A program made the position numbers and the translations under genes. Positions 1-5,320 of a DNA stretch of 5,628 nucleotides are shown here, in pieces. Source of the stretch: W425 sp964503235 (GTDB lineage: Bacteria > Chloroflexota > Dehalococcoidia > Dehalococcoidales > RBG-16-60-22); NCBI GenBank assembly GCA_964503235.1, contig CAZCZJ010000109.1, positions 1-5,628 of the forward strand, in the 5' to 3' direction. How positions within the stretch are numbered: position 1 is the first letter of the stretch; every line of letters begins with the position of its first letter. The notes under the pieces are model-generated. The model was not told the origin of the DNA and made no database searches. It worked only from the letters and a program-made list of their open reading frames with translations.

Positions 1-395
1 TGAAATACTATGTCGATAATCGAGAGACTGCCGGCAAACCGATGAAGGAACACGGGGCCATAGTGTATGAGCTAGGCCAGATTGCTTCCGATATGGTTAG
101 TGCCGAGATGTTCTTGTGGGGTACGCTCGAGCGCCTTGATCGTGCGGATATTTATGGCCCGCCATGGGAGCCTAAGCAGCTTACAATGGCCAGTGTGTGT
201 GCAAATGTCGTGGGTGATTGTGCATGGAGAGCCATTAATCGTGGTTTAGAACTTATGGGGTCTTACGGGTATTCCAAAGAGGGGAAAATGGAAAAGCTGT
301 TGAGAGATGCAAAGATAGCGCAAATCGTTGTCGGCGGGCGAGTTCTGCGTGTCGTCGAAGCAGCACGGTATTATTTTGGGACTGAGACGGTGTGA
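1..395 (+). CDS. Acyl-CoA dehydrogenase, C-terminal part (5' end outside window)
   Basis: The frame is open from the left edge (first full codon at 3) to a TGA at 393-395, giving the last 130 residues of a protein whose family is normally about 380-400 residues. This is the C-terminal all-helical domain of the flavin-dependent acyl-CoA dehydrogenases, which introduce a double bond into an acyl-CoA thioester and pass electrons to an electron-transfer flavoprotein. Recognisable segments are the ELMGSYGYSKEGKMEKLLRD stretch (residues 83-102) and RDAKIAQI (101-108), matching the family's GG.GY....P.ER..RDAKI..I signature. The usual next motif, YEGT with the catalytic Glu of medium- and short-chain enzymes, reads VVGG (109-112), so that Glu is Val110. 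Either the base sits elsewhere, as in isovaleryl-CoA dehydrogenase (that region lies outside the window), or the chemistry differs. Substrate cannot be told. The family call is firm. Confidence 0.93.
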   Translation, partial: KYYVDNRETAGKPMKEHGAIVYELGQIASDMVSAEMFLWGTLERLDRADIYGPPWEPKQLTMASVCANVVGDCAWRAINRGLELMGSYGYSKEGKMEKLLRDAKIAQIVVGGRVLRVVEAARYYFGTETV

Positions 396-790
396 AGCAG
401 AGATTATGTAAGTGGTCCGAGTGGATGGGCTTATGAATGAGTTTCGACTGGGTGTGTAGTGCCGACTCATTGGTAAGTTTCAGCAGGTCGATATCCTGAC
501 ACGCTGGCTCATAATCGATTGGTCGTAGTTTCGAATCTGTTTTAATTTTAGTTTCCATCAGAAATATCAAGAAGTCATAACTCCATATTTTAAACATAAT
601 ATCGAATTGTTGGATATAGCTCACGGGTGATTTCTCTTGTCCAATCGAGGTAGAGAGCTTTGGCGTATAATCTATGTTATATGCTACGTATTCCACAAAC
701 GGGCTTTCCAGGAAACTAGAAAATTACTTACTCGTCCATGTAGCGTATCCTCTTTAATATAATATTCCCGTTAATTACTTCATCAGCTTA

Positions 791-952
791 TTAAGGTTCA
801 CCTTTTAGCCCGAGCATTTTAAAAAATCTTGTGCCGACTTCTTGTCCTAAAATTAGCGATTCTTGAAACTCAGGGCAGGCTTGGAACCGGTTAGGATATA
901 CTATCCTTCCGTCCCTACCACCGTTCACATCTCGGAGCGGTTCCCTATAAAT
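791..952 (-). pseudogene. Possible C-terminal remnant of an unidentified protein
   Basis: Reading the minus strand from 952 down gives 53 sense codons ending in TAA (791-793), preceded in frame by TAA at 953-955. The stretch contains GRIVYPNRFQACPEFQE and then GQEVGTRFFKMLGLKGEP, with the balanced composition of a globular protein rather than random AT-rich sequence. The only early start candidate is a GTG at 928-926, which would give a 45-residue peptide; no Shine-Dalgarno sequence is obvious before it. I do not recognise the family. The most likely reading is the tail of a gene whose upstream part has been lost or scrambled. A small real gene or chance are alternatives. Confidence 0.3.
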
Positions 953-967
953 TTAATCTAAATATAA

Positions 968-996
968 TGAACTTTTCACGCGAAACTGACTATAAT
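968..996 (+). promoter_or_regulatory. Promoter of the ECF sigma factor gene, leaderless type
   Basis: A perfect TATAAT lies at 991-996 and the ATG begins at 1004, only 7 bases further. A start site at the usual distance would fall at about 1003-1004, so the mRNA would begin at or next to the start codon. No Shine-Dalgarno sequence precedes that ATG, which fits. Sixteen bases before the -10 is TGAACTT (968-974), which resembles the GGAACTT -35 element of many ECF sigma factors more than the housekeeping TTGACA. Autoregulation is possible but inferred. Confidence 0.5.
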
Positions 997-1003
997 CATT
1001 TAG

Positions 1004-1552
1004 ATGACCGGTCAGATGGAAAATTGGCAGTCAGGTGATATGAATGCCTTTGAAATGCTGTTTCACCAGTATGAAAAGCTGGTGTTCAGGACGGCATATC
1101 TCATCATGGGCCGCAGAGAAACAGCCGAAGATATCTTACAGGAGGTCTTTACCTCAGCATGGAGGTCACGACAGACGTATGATCCGAATAAGGGTAAACT
1201 CACCACCTGGCTGCACCGCATTACTCTCAATGAGTGCTCAAGAAAAAAGTACCGAAAAACATCAACCACTATCTCCCTTGAGGAAAAAGGAATCGACCCA
1301 CCAGAAATGAGATATCAGTCGCAACCAGAAGAAATACTGATTAACAAGCTGGAATACGAACGGCTGCTCAGGGCGTTGGACGCCCTGGACATAAAGCACC
1401 GTTCGGTGCTCGTGTTGAGATATTTTAACGACCTGTCGTACCAGGAGATTGCTGAAACTCTGGAGATTTCACTGGGCACGGTAAAATCACGGCTGCACCA
1501 ATCGCTTCGTTATTTAAAAGAACGAATGAACACCGGAGAGACGACGGCTTGA
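1004..1552 (+). CDS. ECF-family RNA polymerase sigma factor
   Basis: This 182-residue protein has the normal size and two-domain layout of a group 4 (extracytoplasmic function, RpoE-like) sigma factor, which directs RNA polymerase to a small regulon when released from its anti-sigma factor. Region 2 covers about residues 12-82, with the core-binding AEDILQEVF motif at 41-49 and the -10-recognising segment ending in TTWLHRI (67-73). A linker of about 35 residues follows. Region 4 covers about 115-175, with the -35-binding helix-turn-helix in LSYQEIAETLEISLGTVKSR (144-163). The start at 1004 is preferred because it suits a leaderless mRNA from the TATAAT at 991-996; an ATG at 1016 is the alternative and has no ribosome binding site either. 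Its TGA overlaps the beginning of the next reading frame, and that gene encodes an anti-sigma factor, so the two are very likely co-transcribed and coupled. The ECF subgroup was not determined. Confidence 0.95.
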   Translation: MTGQMENWQSGDMNAFEMLFHQYEKLVFRTAYLIMGRRETAEDILQEVFTSAWRSRQTYDPNKGKLTTWLHRITLNECSRKKYRKTSTTISLEEKGIDPPEMRYQSQPEEILINKLEYERLLRALDALDIKHRSVLVLRYFNDLSYQEIAETLEISLGTVKSRLHQSLRYLKERMNTGETTA

Positions 1553-1563
1553 GGGAAGAGAAA

Positions 1564-2838
1564 ATGAACTGTAAAAAGATAAGTGAGCTTTTAACTGCCT
1601 ATCTCGACGGTGAGGTCACCCCGAAAGAGAGGGTATATATCGAGGCACACCTGCCCAGCTGCCCGCAGTGCCGAACCGAACTCGAAGCACTATCAGCAAC
1701 TCGGGAGAATTTACACGGCGTATTTAAGGCGGTGACCGACGAAGTCAATCCTTCACCGGGAGCCTGGGAAAAGATAAGAACTCAATTAGAGACCGGGGGA
1801 AAGCGTAGTGGATTCTGGTCGAGTTTCACACTCGGTCGTGTGGTGACAGCCTCAGTAGCAATAGTAATTCTGGTTATCGCTGTCATCATCTGGCATTTCG
1901 GTGACTTCTTTCAGATGGGCTCTCCGCCACCAGCCACTGAACCCGGTATTACGATACCTGGAACAACACCGCTGACTACCCCACCGCCAGAAACTCCAGT
2001 GCCGACCACCCCGCCGCCAGGAACTCCGTCGAGTATAGCTACGTTCGAAAGACTTCCCGATGTTATCAGTACCTATGGTGAAACCGTTGCTGTTGAGCTA
2101 GTCTTCACCAATGAATCCTCGGATTTGCGCATTATAAGCCCGTATCCACCGGAAATCAAGATCGTTAAACTACCCAATTTGAACCCTTCCGATAGTGCCG
2201 TGCGGAATTTCCCTGAGGGTAGCGAAGAGCTTGAATTACAGCCTGGTGATTCCGTGACTTACTCCTTAAATTGGGATCAGAAGGATGATAGTGGCGAACA
2301 GGTAGACCCCGGATGGTACGGAGTTGAGGTAACGCTTGCCAGCAGAAAAGCTTCAGACGCGACCAGCGGACATGTACGCGGCCTGGCGACCAGAGTGCTT
2401 GTGCTGCCCCCGCAGGGCGTGATGGAAAAAACTATCGAGGTAAACCAGTCGGTAACGGCAACCGGTTTGCCTTTCACCTGGAGTCGGGAGGAGCAGTTCA
2501 TTGAGGTTACCATTACCCTCAAACGGGTAGAGATGACCGCAAATGGCGTCGAGTTCACGGTTCTCGTGACATCGCCCGCATATACCCTGCCCCAAGGCCC
2601 TGAGTTGGCACCGCCCCAATGGATGCTGGCAGCCTATGCTCAGTATACCATCGATGGTGCTACAAAGGATGCTGGCGTCGCCGGAATGCGCCCTCTTGAG
2701 AACGGCCTTCAATTGCAGTGGGGATACGAACCGGGAAATATCGACCCCATCCCCAGCGATACTGAAGAACTAACCTTTACTATTACGAGTCTCGGCGACT
2801 GGGAAGGCCCCTGGGAGTTCAGGATACCTCTGGAGTAG
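1564..2838 (+). CDS. Transmembrane zinc-finger (ZAS) anti-sigma factor with large extracytoplasmic beta domains
   Basis: This 424-residue protein should bind and silence the sigma factor encoded just upstream. The cytoplasmic N-terminus is a zf-HC2 anti-sigma domain: MNCKKISELLTAYLDGE, then the zinc motif H29-x3-C33-x2-C36, with Cys3 as likely fourth ligand. One membrane helix lies at about 92-113. A Pro/Thr-rich linker (118-158) contains a tandem 10-residue repeat. Outside the membrane, residues 162-282 resemble the BsuPI-type beta domain (LQPGDSVTYSLNWDQ, then VDPGWYGVEVTL). Residues 285-424 form a second beta-rich domain loosely like those at the end of DUF4179 anti-sigma proteins; this second match is weak. 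I chose the ATG at 1564 because GAGGGAAG (1551-1558) sits well before it and the family begins M-x-C. A TTG at 1549, overlapping the sigma stop, would add 5 residues. The signal sensed is unknown. Release may involve proteolysis or zinc/thiol chemistry, but nothing here decides between them. Confidence 0.9.
   Translation: MNCKKISELLTAYLDGEVTPKERVYIEAHLPSCPQCRTELEALSATRENLHGVFKAVTDEVNPSPGAWEKIRTQLETGGKRSGFWSSFTLGRVVTASVAIVILVIAVIIWHFGDFFQMGSPPPATEPGITIPGTTPLTTPPPETPVPTTPPPGTPSSIATFERLPDVISTYGETVAVELVFTNESSDLRIISPYPPEIKIVKLPNLNPSDSAVRNFPEGSEELELQPGDSVTYSLNWDQKDDSGEQVDPGWYGVEVTLASRKASDATSGHVRGLATRVLVLPPQGVMEKTIEVNQSVTATGLPFTWSREEQFIEVTITLKRVEMTANGVEFTVLVTSPAYTLPQGPELAPPQWMLAAYAQYTIDGATKDAGVAGMRPLENGLQLQWGYEPGNIDPIPSDTEELTFTITSLGDWEGPWEFRIPLE
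1972..2027 (+). repeat. Tandem 30-base repeat coding for the Pro/Thr linker
   Basis: Bases 1972-1997 and 2002-2027 match at 22 of 26 positions with a 30-base period. They encode the consecutive units TTPPPETPVP and TTPPPGTPSS in the anti-sigma factor, just outside the membrane helix. The differences are all transitions, mostly silent, so this looks like an old duplication kept as a flexible wall-spanning spacer. Confidence 0.75.
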
Positions 2839-2883
2839 ACGATGCTCGTGTAGTACAATCTGTTCAAGGCCAGTAGAATTAAA

Positions 2884-3687
2884 ATGAAAAATTCTCTGGT
2901 CTTTATAATTTTAGCACTGGTGGTGATTTTATTGGCGGTTGCTGGCTGTCAGACTGACGGGAATGAACCACCCACGATCACGTCCACGAACGAACCGCCT
3001 ACGACCACCTCCACGGAGACTTGCTCCGCTCTCGCTGTCTACATGAACCATCCCTATCCCGGCGAGCCCTCGGTGGATTATACCCGGGAGCCGGTCACCA
3101 TTACCGGTTATGTGAACTTCCCCCAGGCCAGCGTAACGGTCAATGGGGTGGAGGCTGAAGTAGCAGCCGACGGTACTTATGCGGCGACGATACAACTCAA
3201 GGAAGACTCTAATAGTATCCAGGCTGTGGCGACACTAGGAGAAATGACCGACGAGATAACCTATGCCGTGGGTGTTAATGAAGACGGCAGGATGTACCCG
3301 ATACCTGGGCTTGGTGGTGGAGGCCCCCGCTACCAATCGCGGGTGAATTATGAAGAGTCACTGGAACTCCAGGCCGGCGAAACTATATCCACCGTCCTGG
3401 CACTGGATGTTAGGAAAGATATCCGCGAGCGTGAAACATTCACTTACACGATTCATTACGTAGCCGGTGAGTACTCCGACGAGGGTGCTTTACCGCTGCC
3501 CGAAGGGATGGAAGTAACTATAGAACCATTGCAATTTACCGTCTGTCCGAATTCGATTTATCATTCCACGCTGACCATAAGTACGTCACCGAGTGTTACC
3601 CCCGGTGATTACTGGTTCCGCTTGGAACAATATCTGGAAGACGGATACCGTGGTAGGTGCTGGATTAAAATCAGCGTAATACCTTAG
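2884..3687 (+). CDS. Secreted lipoprotein with glucodextranase-B-like Ig domain
   Basis: This 267-residue protein begins with a lipoprotein signal peptide: a short basic start, a hydrophobic core (5-20) and the lipobox VAGC with acylated Cys22. A Thr/Pro tether of two 9-residue repeats follows (27-44). Residues about 48-130 look like a small Ig-like domain of the glucodextranase B / bacterial Ig type: PVTITGYV, VTVNGVEAEV, ADGTYAATIQL, NSIQAVAT. After a Gly-rich turn (143-147), residues 150-267 form a second beta-rich domain ending in TPGDYWFRLEQYL, reminiscent of accessory sandwich domains; I cannot assign it to a family. No catalytic motif is visible, so a binding or structural role on the cell surface is the likeliest reading. 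It lies 45 bases after the anti-sigma gene. The ribosome binding site is weak (AAGG at 2866-2869 is rather far), and a TACAAT at 2854-2859 could be a weak -10, so it may be read from the sigma operon or from its own promoter. Confidence 0.82.
   Translation: MKNSLVFIILALVVILLAVAGCQTDGNEPPTITSTNEPPTTTSTETCSALAVYMNHPYPGEPSVDYTREPVTITGYVNFPQASVTVNGVEAEVAADGTYAATIQLKEDSNSIQAVATLGEMTDEITYAVGVNEDGRMYPIPGLGGGGPRYQSRVNYEESLELQAGETISTVLALDVRKDIRERETFTYTIHYVAGEYSDEGALPLPEGMEVTIEPLQFTVCPNSIYHSTLTISTSPSVTPGDYWFRLEQYLEDGYRGRCWIKISVIP
2962..3015 (+). repeat. Tandem 27-base repeat coding for the lipoprotein tether
   Basis: Two directly adjacent 27-base units (2962-2988 and 2989-3015) agree at 22 positions and encode NEPPTITST and NEPPTTTST. 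They lie just after the acylated cysteine, so they probably form the flexible tether lifting the folded domains off the membrane. Confidence 0.8.
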
Positions 3688-3745
3688 TAGAGATAAGGAA
3701 AAAATATAGCCGGTATTTAAGGCGGCATGCAGCTTCCCATGAGGC

Positions 3746-3769
3746 TATAATATGAGATATTAAGGTAGG
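3746..3769 (+). promoter_or_regulatory. Likely -10 element and ribosome binding site of the propeller-repeat gene
   Basis: A perfect TATAAT stands at 3746-3751. Transcription from it would begin near 3758 and give a leader of about 19 bases. That leader contains AAGGTAGG (3762-3769), a good Shine-Dalgarno sequence 7 bases before the ATG at 3777, and so supports this start. No good -35 is visible at 17-18 bases (CGGCAT or nearby), so an activator or an alternative sigma factor may be needed. Confidence 0.45.
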
Positions 3770-3776
3770 CGCCGAA

Positions 3777-4658
3777 ATGGACAGGAAACGCTGGCCCGTT
3801 GCTCTTGCCATCATCGCTGCCGTTGTTATCGCCTCGGTGGTAATAGCACTCAGCTATCACGATGCACCGGGCGGGATACCTGTTGCCGCCATAAGTGATG
3901 CCTCGGGCGATATTATTGTTACCTGGCAAAATAGTGGAGGTATCTTTGCCCAGCGTATCGACCTCTCCTGGCAATCGTTATGGGGTGAAGATGGTGTACT
4001 CATTGCCGGTTTCCCGCCCGAAAAAAGCTATACACTAACGTCCGACGGGGTGGGTGGGGTCATCTTCATCTGGTATGACAGGAGCAATAACATCGACCAC
4101 GATGACCCTGACTATTTTAATCCCATTACCCTCTATGCCCGGCGGATAAATACCGATGGCGAGCTTATGTGGGGCGATGGCGTTCTCATCGGCGATACAA
4201 ATCGTCTCGGTGTCAGGTTCCCCGATGTGATAACGGACGGCAGCGGCGGCGCTATTTTTGCCTGGAACGATTATGAAGCTTTCTCCCGCACCCTTCATGA
4301 CGATATCCTCCGCACCAAGAAAATCGATGCAGCCGGGAACTCCTTCTGGGGAGACGAAGTGATAATCGTCGTTGCTTCTTCCCCGTTCCACCCGCTTATC
4401 GAGGAGGAAATTACCGCCGGTATCAAGGGGACATATACTCGCTCCTGGCCCACCTACTCGGGAAAGTTTGCTGCGGTAAACGACGGTGCCAATGGCATCA
4501 TCGTTACCTGGGAAGAGGAAATCACCAATCGGTCGGACAGGGTACACGCGCAGCGGTTTAACGAGCAAGGTGACGCCGTCTGGCCAAGCAGGCTTATAGT
4601 GGCTGACGAAAATCTACTCTCAGCGGAGAGTGATGGCACCGGCGGGGCCATCGTCTGA
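3777..4658 (+). CDS. Membrane-anchored propeller-like repeat protein, ended early by in-frame TGA
   Basis: The 293 residues before the stop begin with a short basic segment and one hydrophobic helix (about 7-26), a signal anchor or uncleaved signal peptide placing the rest outside the cell. There is no lipobox. The body consists of diverged repeats of the form DGxGGxIxxW ... Q/RRI ... G..xWG..GVxI, starting at D41, D90, D154, D236 and D286. Such units are typical of secreted beta-propeller-like proteins. Aromatic marks are W50/W69, W99/W132, W163/W191 and W245/W269. The fifth unit has barely begun (DGTGGAIV) when a TGA at 4656-4658 stops translation. The same frame then continues with the rest of the fifth and a complete sixth repeat, so this is a truncated or broken gene rather than a natural C-terminus. 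No catalytic motif is visible; binding or scaffolding outside the cell is the best guess. The gene follows the lipoprotein gene after 89 bases and has its own TATAAT. Confidence 0.75.
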   Translation: MDRKRWPVALAIIAAVVIASVVIALSYHDAPGGIPVAAISDASGDIIVTWQNSGGIFAQRIDLSWQSLWGEDGVLIAGFPPEKSYTLTSDGVGGVIFIWYDRSNNIDHDDPDYFNPITLYARRINTDGELMWGDGVLIGDTNRLGVRFPDVITDGSGGAIFAWNDYEAFSRTLHDDILRTKKIDAAGNSFWGDEVIIVVASSPFHPLIEEEITAGIKGTYTRSWPTYSGKFAAVNDGANGIIVTWEEEITNRSDRVHAQRFNEQGDAVWPSRLIVADENLLSAESDGTGGAIV

Positions 4659-4934
4659 ACGCCGGAAGGTACTGTCTATTCGGGAATCGGCAGGGTGGGC
4701 GAGCCTCTTATCGTGCATATTAGCGGCGAAGGTGAGATTCTGGCAACCCGGGAATATTCACCTGGCGATATCATTATCTGCGATAAGACCGGCGGCTTTA
4801 TCCGCATCAGGATAGAGGAAGACCCGCCTGACGGTCCCCCGTGGGAAAGACAGACGACCCTCTACGTGCAGAGGCAGGACGAGGCGGGACAGGCCCTCTG
4901 GCCGGAAAAGCTGGAAATCGTATTACTCAGGAAT
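3897..4934 (+). repeat. Six propeller-like protein repeats spanning the internal stop
   Basis: Six units begin with D-x-x-G at codons starting 3897, 4044, 4236, 4482, 4632 and 4782. Spacing is 49, 64, 82, 50 and 50 codons; the longer gaps come from insertions in units 2 and 3. Each unit has a hydrophobic GxIxxW-like strand, and most have an (A/V)(Q/R)R-I/F strand and a second LW or FW strand. The first-strand Trp is missing from units 5 and 6, and the second from unit 5. Six such units suggest a six-bladed propeller, which is inference from periodicity alone. Confidence 0.6.
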
Positions 4935-4937
4935 TAG
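4659..4937 (+). pseudogene. Severed 3' part of the propeller-repeat gene
   Basis: After the TGA at 4656-4658 the same reading frame stays open for 92 codons to a TAG at 4935-4937. The encoded sequence continues the protein: the rest of repeat 5 (GEPLIVHISGEGEILATREY) and repeat 6 (DKTGGFIRIRI, then LYVQRQDEAGQALWPEKL). A GTG at 4695 is the first possible restart in this frame, but it has no well-spaced ribosome binding site and would begin in the middle of a repeat with no export signal, so independent expression is unlikely. The intact coding content argues that the stop is recent, is read through, or is a base-calling error. The full frame 3777-4937 would encode 386 residues counting the TGA position. 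Confidence 0.65.
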
Positions 4938-5040
4938 ACTACCAGGCTTGAGAAACTGATAGTGCCAGCGGAGAGCCCGGAATGAGCATAATGATAACTA
5001 AATAATGCCTTATTCGTCTTATGCTATCGTTAGATCGATG

Positions 5041-5065
5041 CTTACCGCCATGGTAATAAGTTTTT
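5041..5065 (+). terminator. Weak candidate intrinsic terminator
   Basis: TTACC (5042-5046) pairs with GGTAA (5052-5056) around a 5-base loop. A short bulge and TTTTT (5061-5065) follow, with a second T-run at 5069-5073. The stem is short and poor in GC, so termination would be inefficient. The position, about 100 bases after the propeller gene, is reasonable. Confidence 0.3.
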
Positions 5066-5104
5066 GGCTTTTTCATCGGAGCGTTGTTGATATTACTATC
5101 GCGT

Positions 5105-5166
5105 AAGGTGATCAGCTTTGTATAATACCAATTGACGCTGTATAATTACCAATAATAGATCACCTT
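5105..5166. promoter_or_regulatory. Promoter-like direct repeats inside a 9-base inverted repeat
   Basis: AAGGTGATC (5105-5113) and its exact reverse complement GATCACCTT (5158-5166) bracket 44 bases. Between them TGTATAAT appears twice, at 5119 and 5139, each followed by ACCAAT (with one extra T in the second copy). The second TATAAT (5141-5146) lies 17 bases after TTGTAT (5118-5123), giving a plausible housekeeping promoter. The outer arms could be paired operator half-sites or a hairpin. The gene controlled would be the dehydratase-type gene at 5321, with a leader of about 170 bases. Confidence 0.4.
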
Positions 5167-5272
5167 TCTCATATCCCTGGTAGAAACGAAATCCATTAGC
5201 CGACAGCGAAGGTATTACAGTCAGGAGCATTATTCATATTATTTGGGATGCTTCACCAGGCAATAAATATCG

Positions 5273-5291
5273 CGGTATCATACTGATACCG
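5273..5291. promoter_or_regulatory. Operator-like palindrome overlapping a -10-like box
   Basis: CGGTATCA (5273-5280), a TAC spacer, and TGATACCG (5284-5291) form a perfect 8-base inverted repeat, 29 bases before the next start codon. TATCAT (5276-5281) in its left arm matches TATAAT at 5 of 6 positions and lies 18 bases after TTCACC (5252-5257, 4 of 6 to TTGACA). A dimeric repressor bound here would block the promoter. As RNA it could form a tight hairpin, but no T-run follows, so it is not an intrinsic terminator. Confidence 0.4.
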
Positions 5292-5320
5292 GTTCAGGAT
5301 TTCCGGTTTTGGGAGCAACT

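Larger units (their letters stand above)
396..1003. other. AT-rich intergenic region, possible gene remnants
   Basis: About 600 bases lie between the dehydrogenase stop and the sigma factor. No + strand coding frame is convincing. On the minus strand, 794-952 is open for 53 codons and has a protein-like composition (separate entry). A second minus-strand frame is open from about 738 down into the antisense of the dehydrogenase gene; its 738-470 part (for example a MFKIWSYDFLIFLMETKIK stretch) matches no family I recognise. The region is clearly more AT-rich than the genes around it. The last 40 bases hold the promoter of the sigma factor gene. No tRNA or other RNA gene was seen. Confidence 0.5.
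4938..5320. other. Intergenic region with regulatory-looking repeats
   Basis: This 383-base stretch has no convincing gene on either strand. It holds a possible weak terminator (5041-5065), a long inverted repeat enclosing tandem TGTATAAT boxes (5105-5166), and a short palindrome overlapping a -10-like box just before the next gene (5273-5291). All are listed separately. A 7-base inverted repeat, AGCATAA (4985-4991) with TTATGCT (5019-5025), is also present but has no evident role. Confidence 0.55.

Noticed and set aside
436..471. Hairpin AATGAGT ... ACTCATT shortly after the dehydrogenase stop, considered as a terminator
   Set aside because: The 7-base stem has a 22-base loop and is not followed by a T-run.
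253..696. 147-codon open frame on the minus strand, partly antisense to the dehydrogenase gene
   Set aside because: Its last third is antisense to a confident gene, it starts with GTG without a ribosome binding site, and no family is recognisable. The part outside the dehydrogenase gene may be decayed coding sequence but is too weak to call.
2353..2712. 119-codon minus-strand frame inside the anti-sigma gene
   Set aside because: It is a shadow of a well-supported gene on the other strand with no protein features of its own. The minus-strand frames at 2277-2558, 2929-3195, 3717-3974 and 4035-4568 are rejected for the same reason.
4656..4658. TGA as selenocysteine or as Trp in a variant genetic code
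   Set aside because: Neighbouring genes end in TGA and use TGG for Trp, the repeat alignment does not call for Cys/Sec there, and no clear SECIS-like hairpin was seen just downstream.
4695..4937. Separate 80-residue gene starting at GTG 4695
   Set aside because: It begins inside a repeat unit in the same frame as the upstream gene, has no properly spaced ribosome binding site and no signal sequence. It is better read as the severed end of that gene.
4621..4975. CAGCGGAGAG occurring at 4621-4630 and again at 4966-4975
   Set aside because: Only 10 bases match, the flanks differ, and one copy is coding while the other is not. Chance is adequate.
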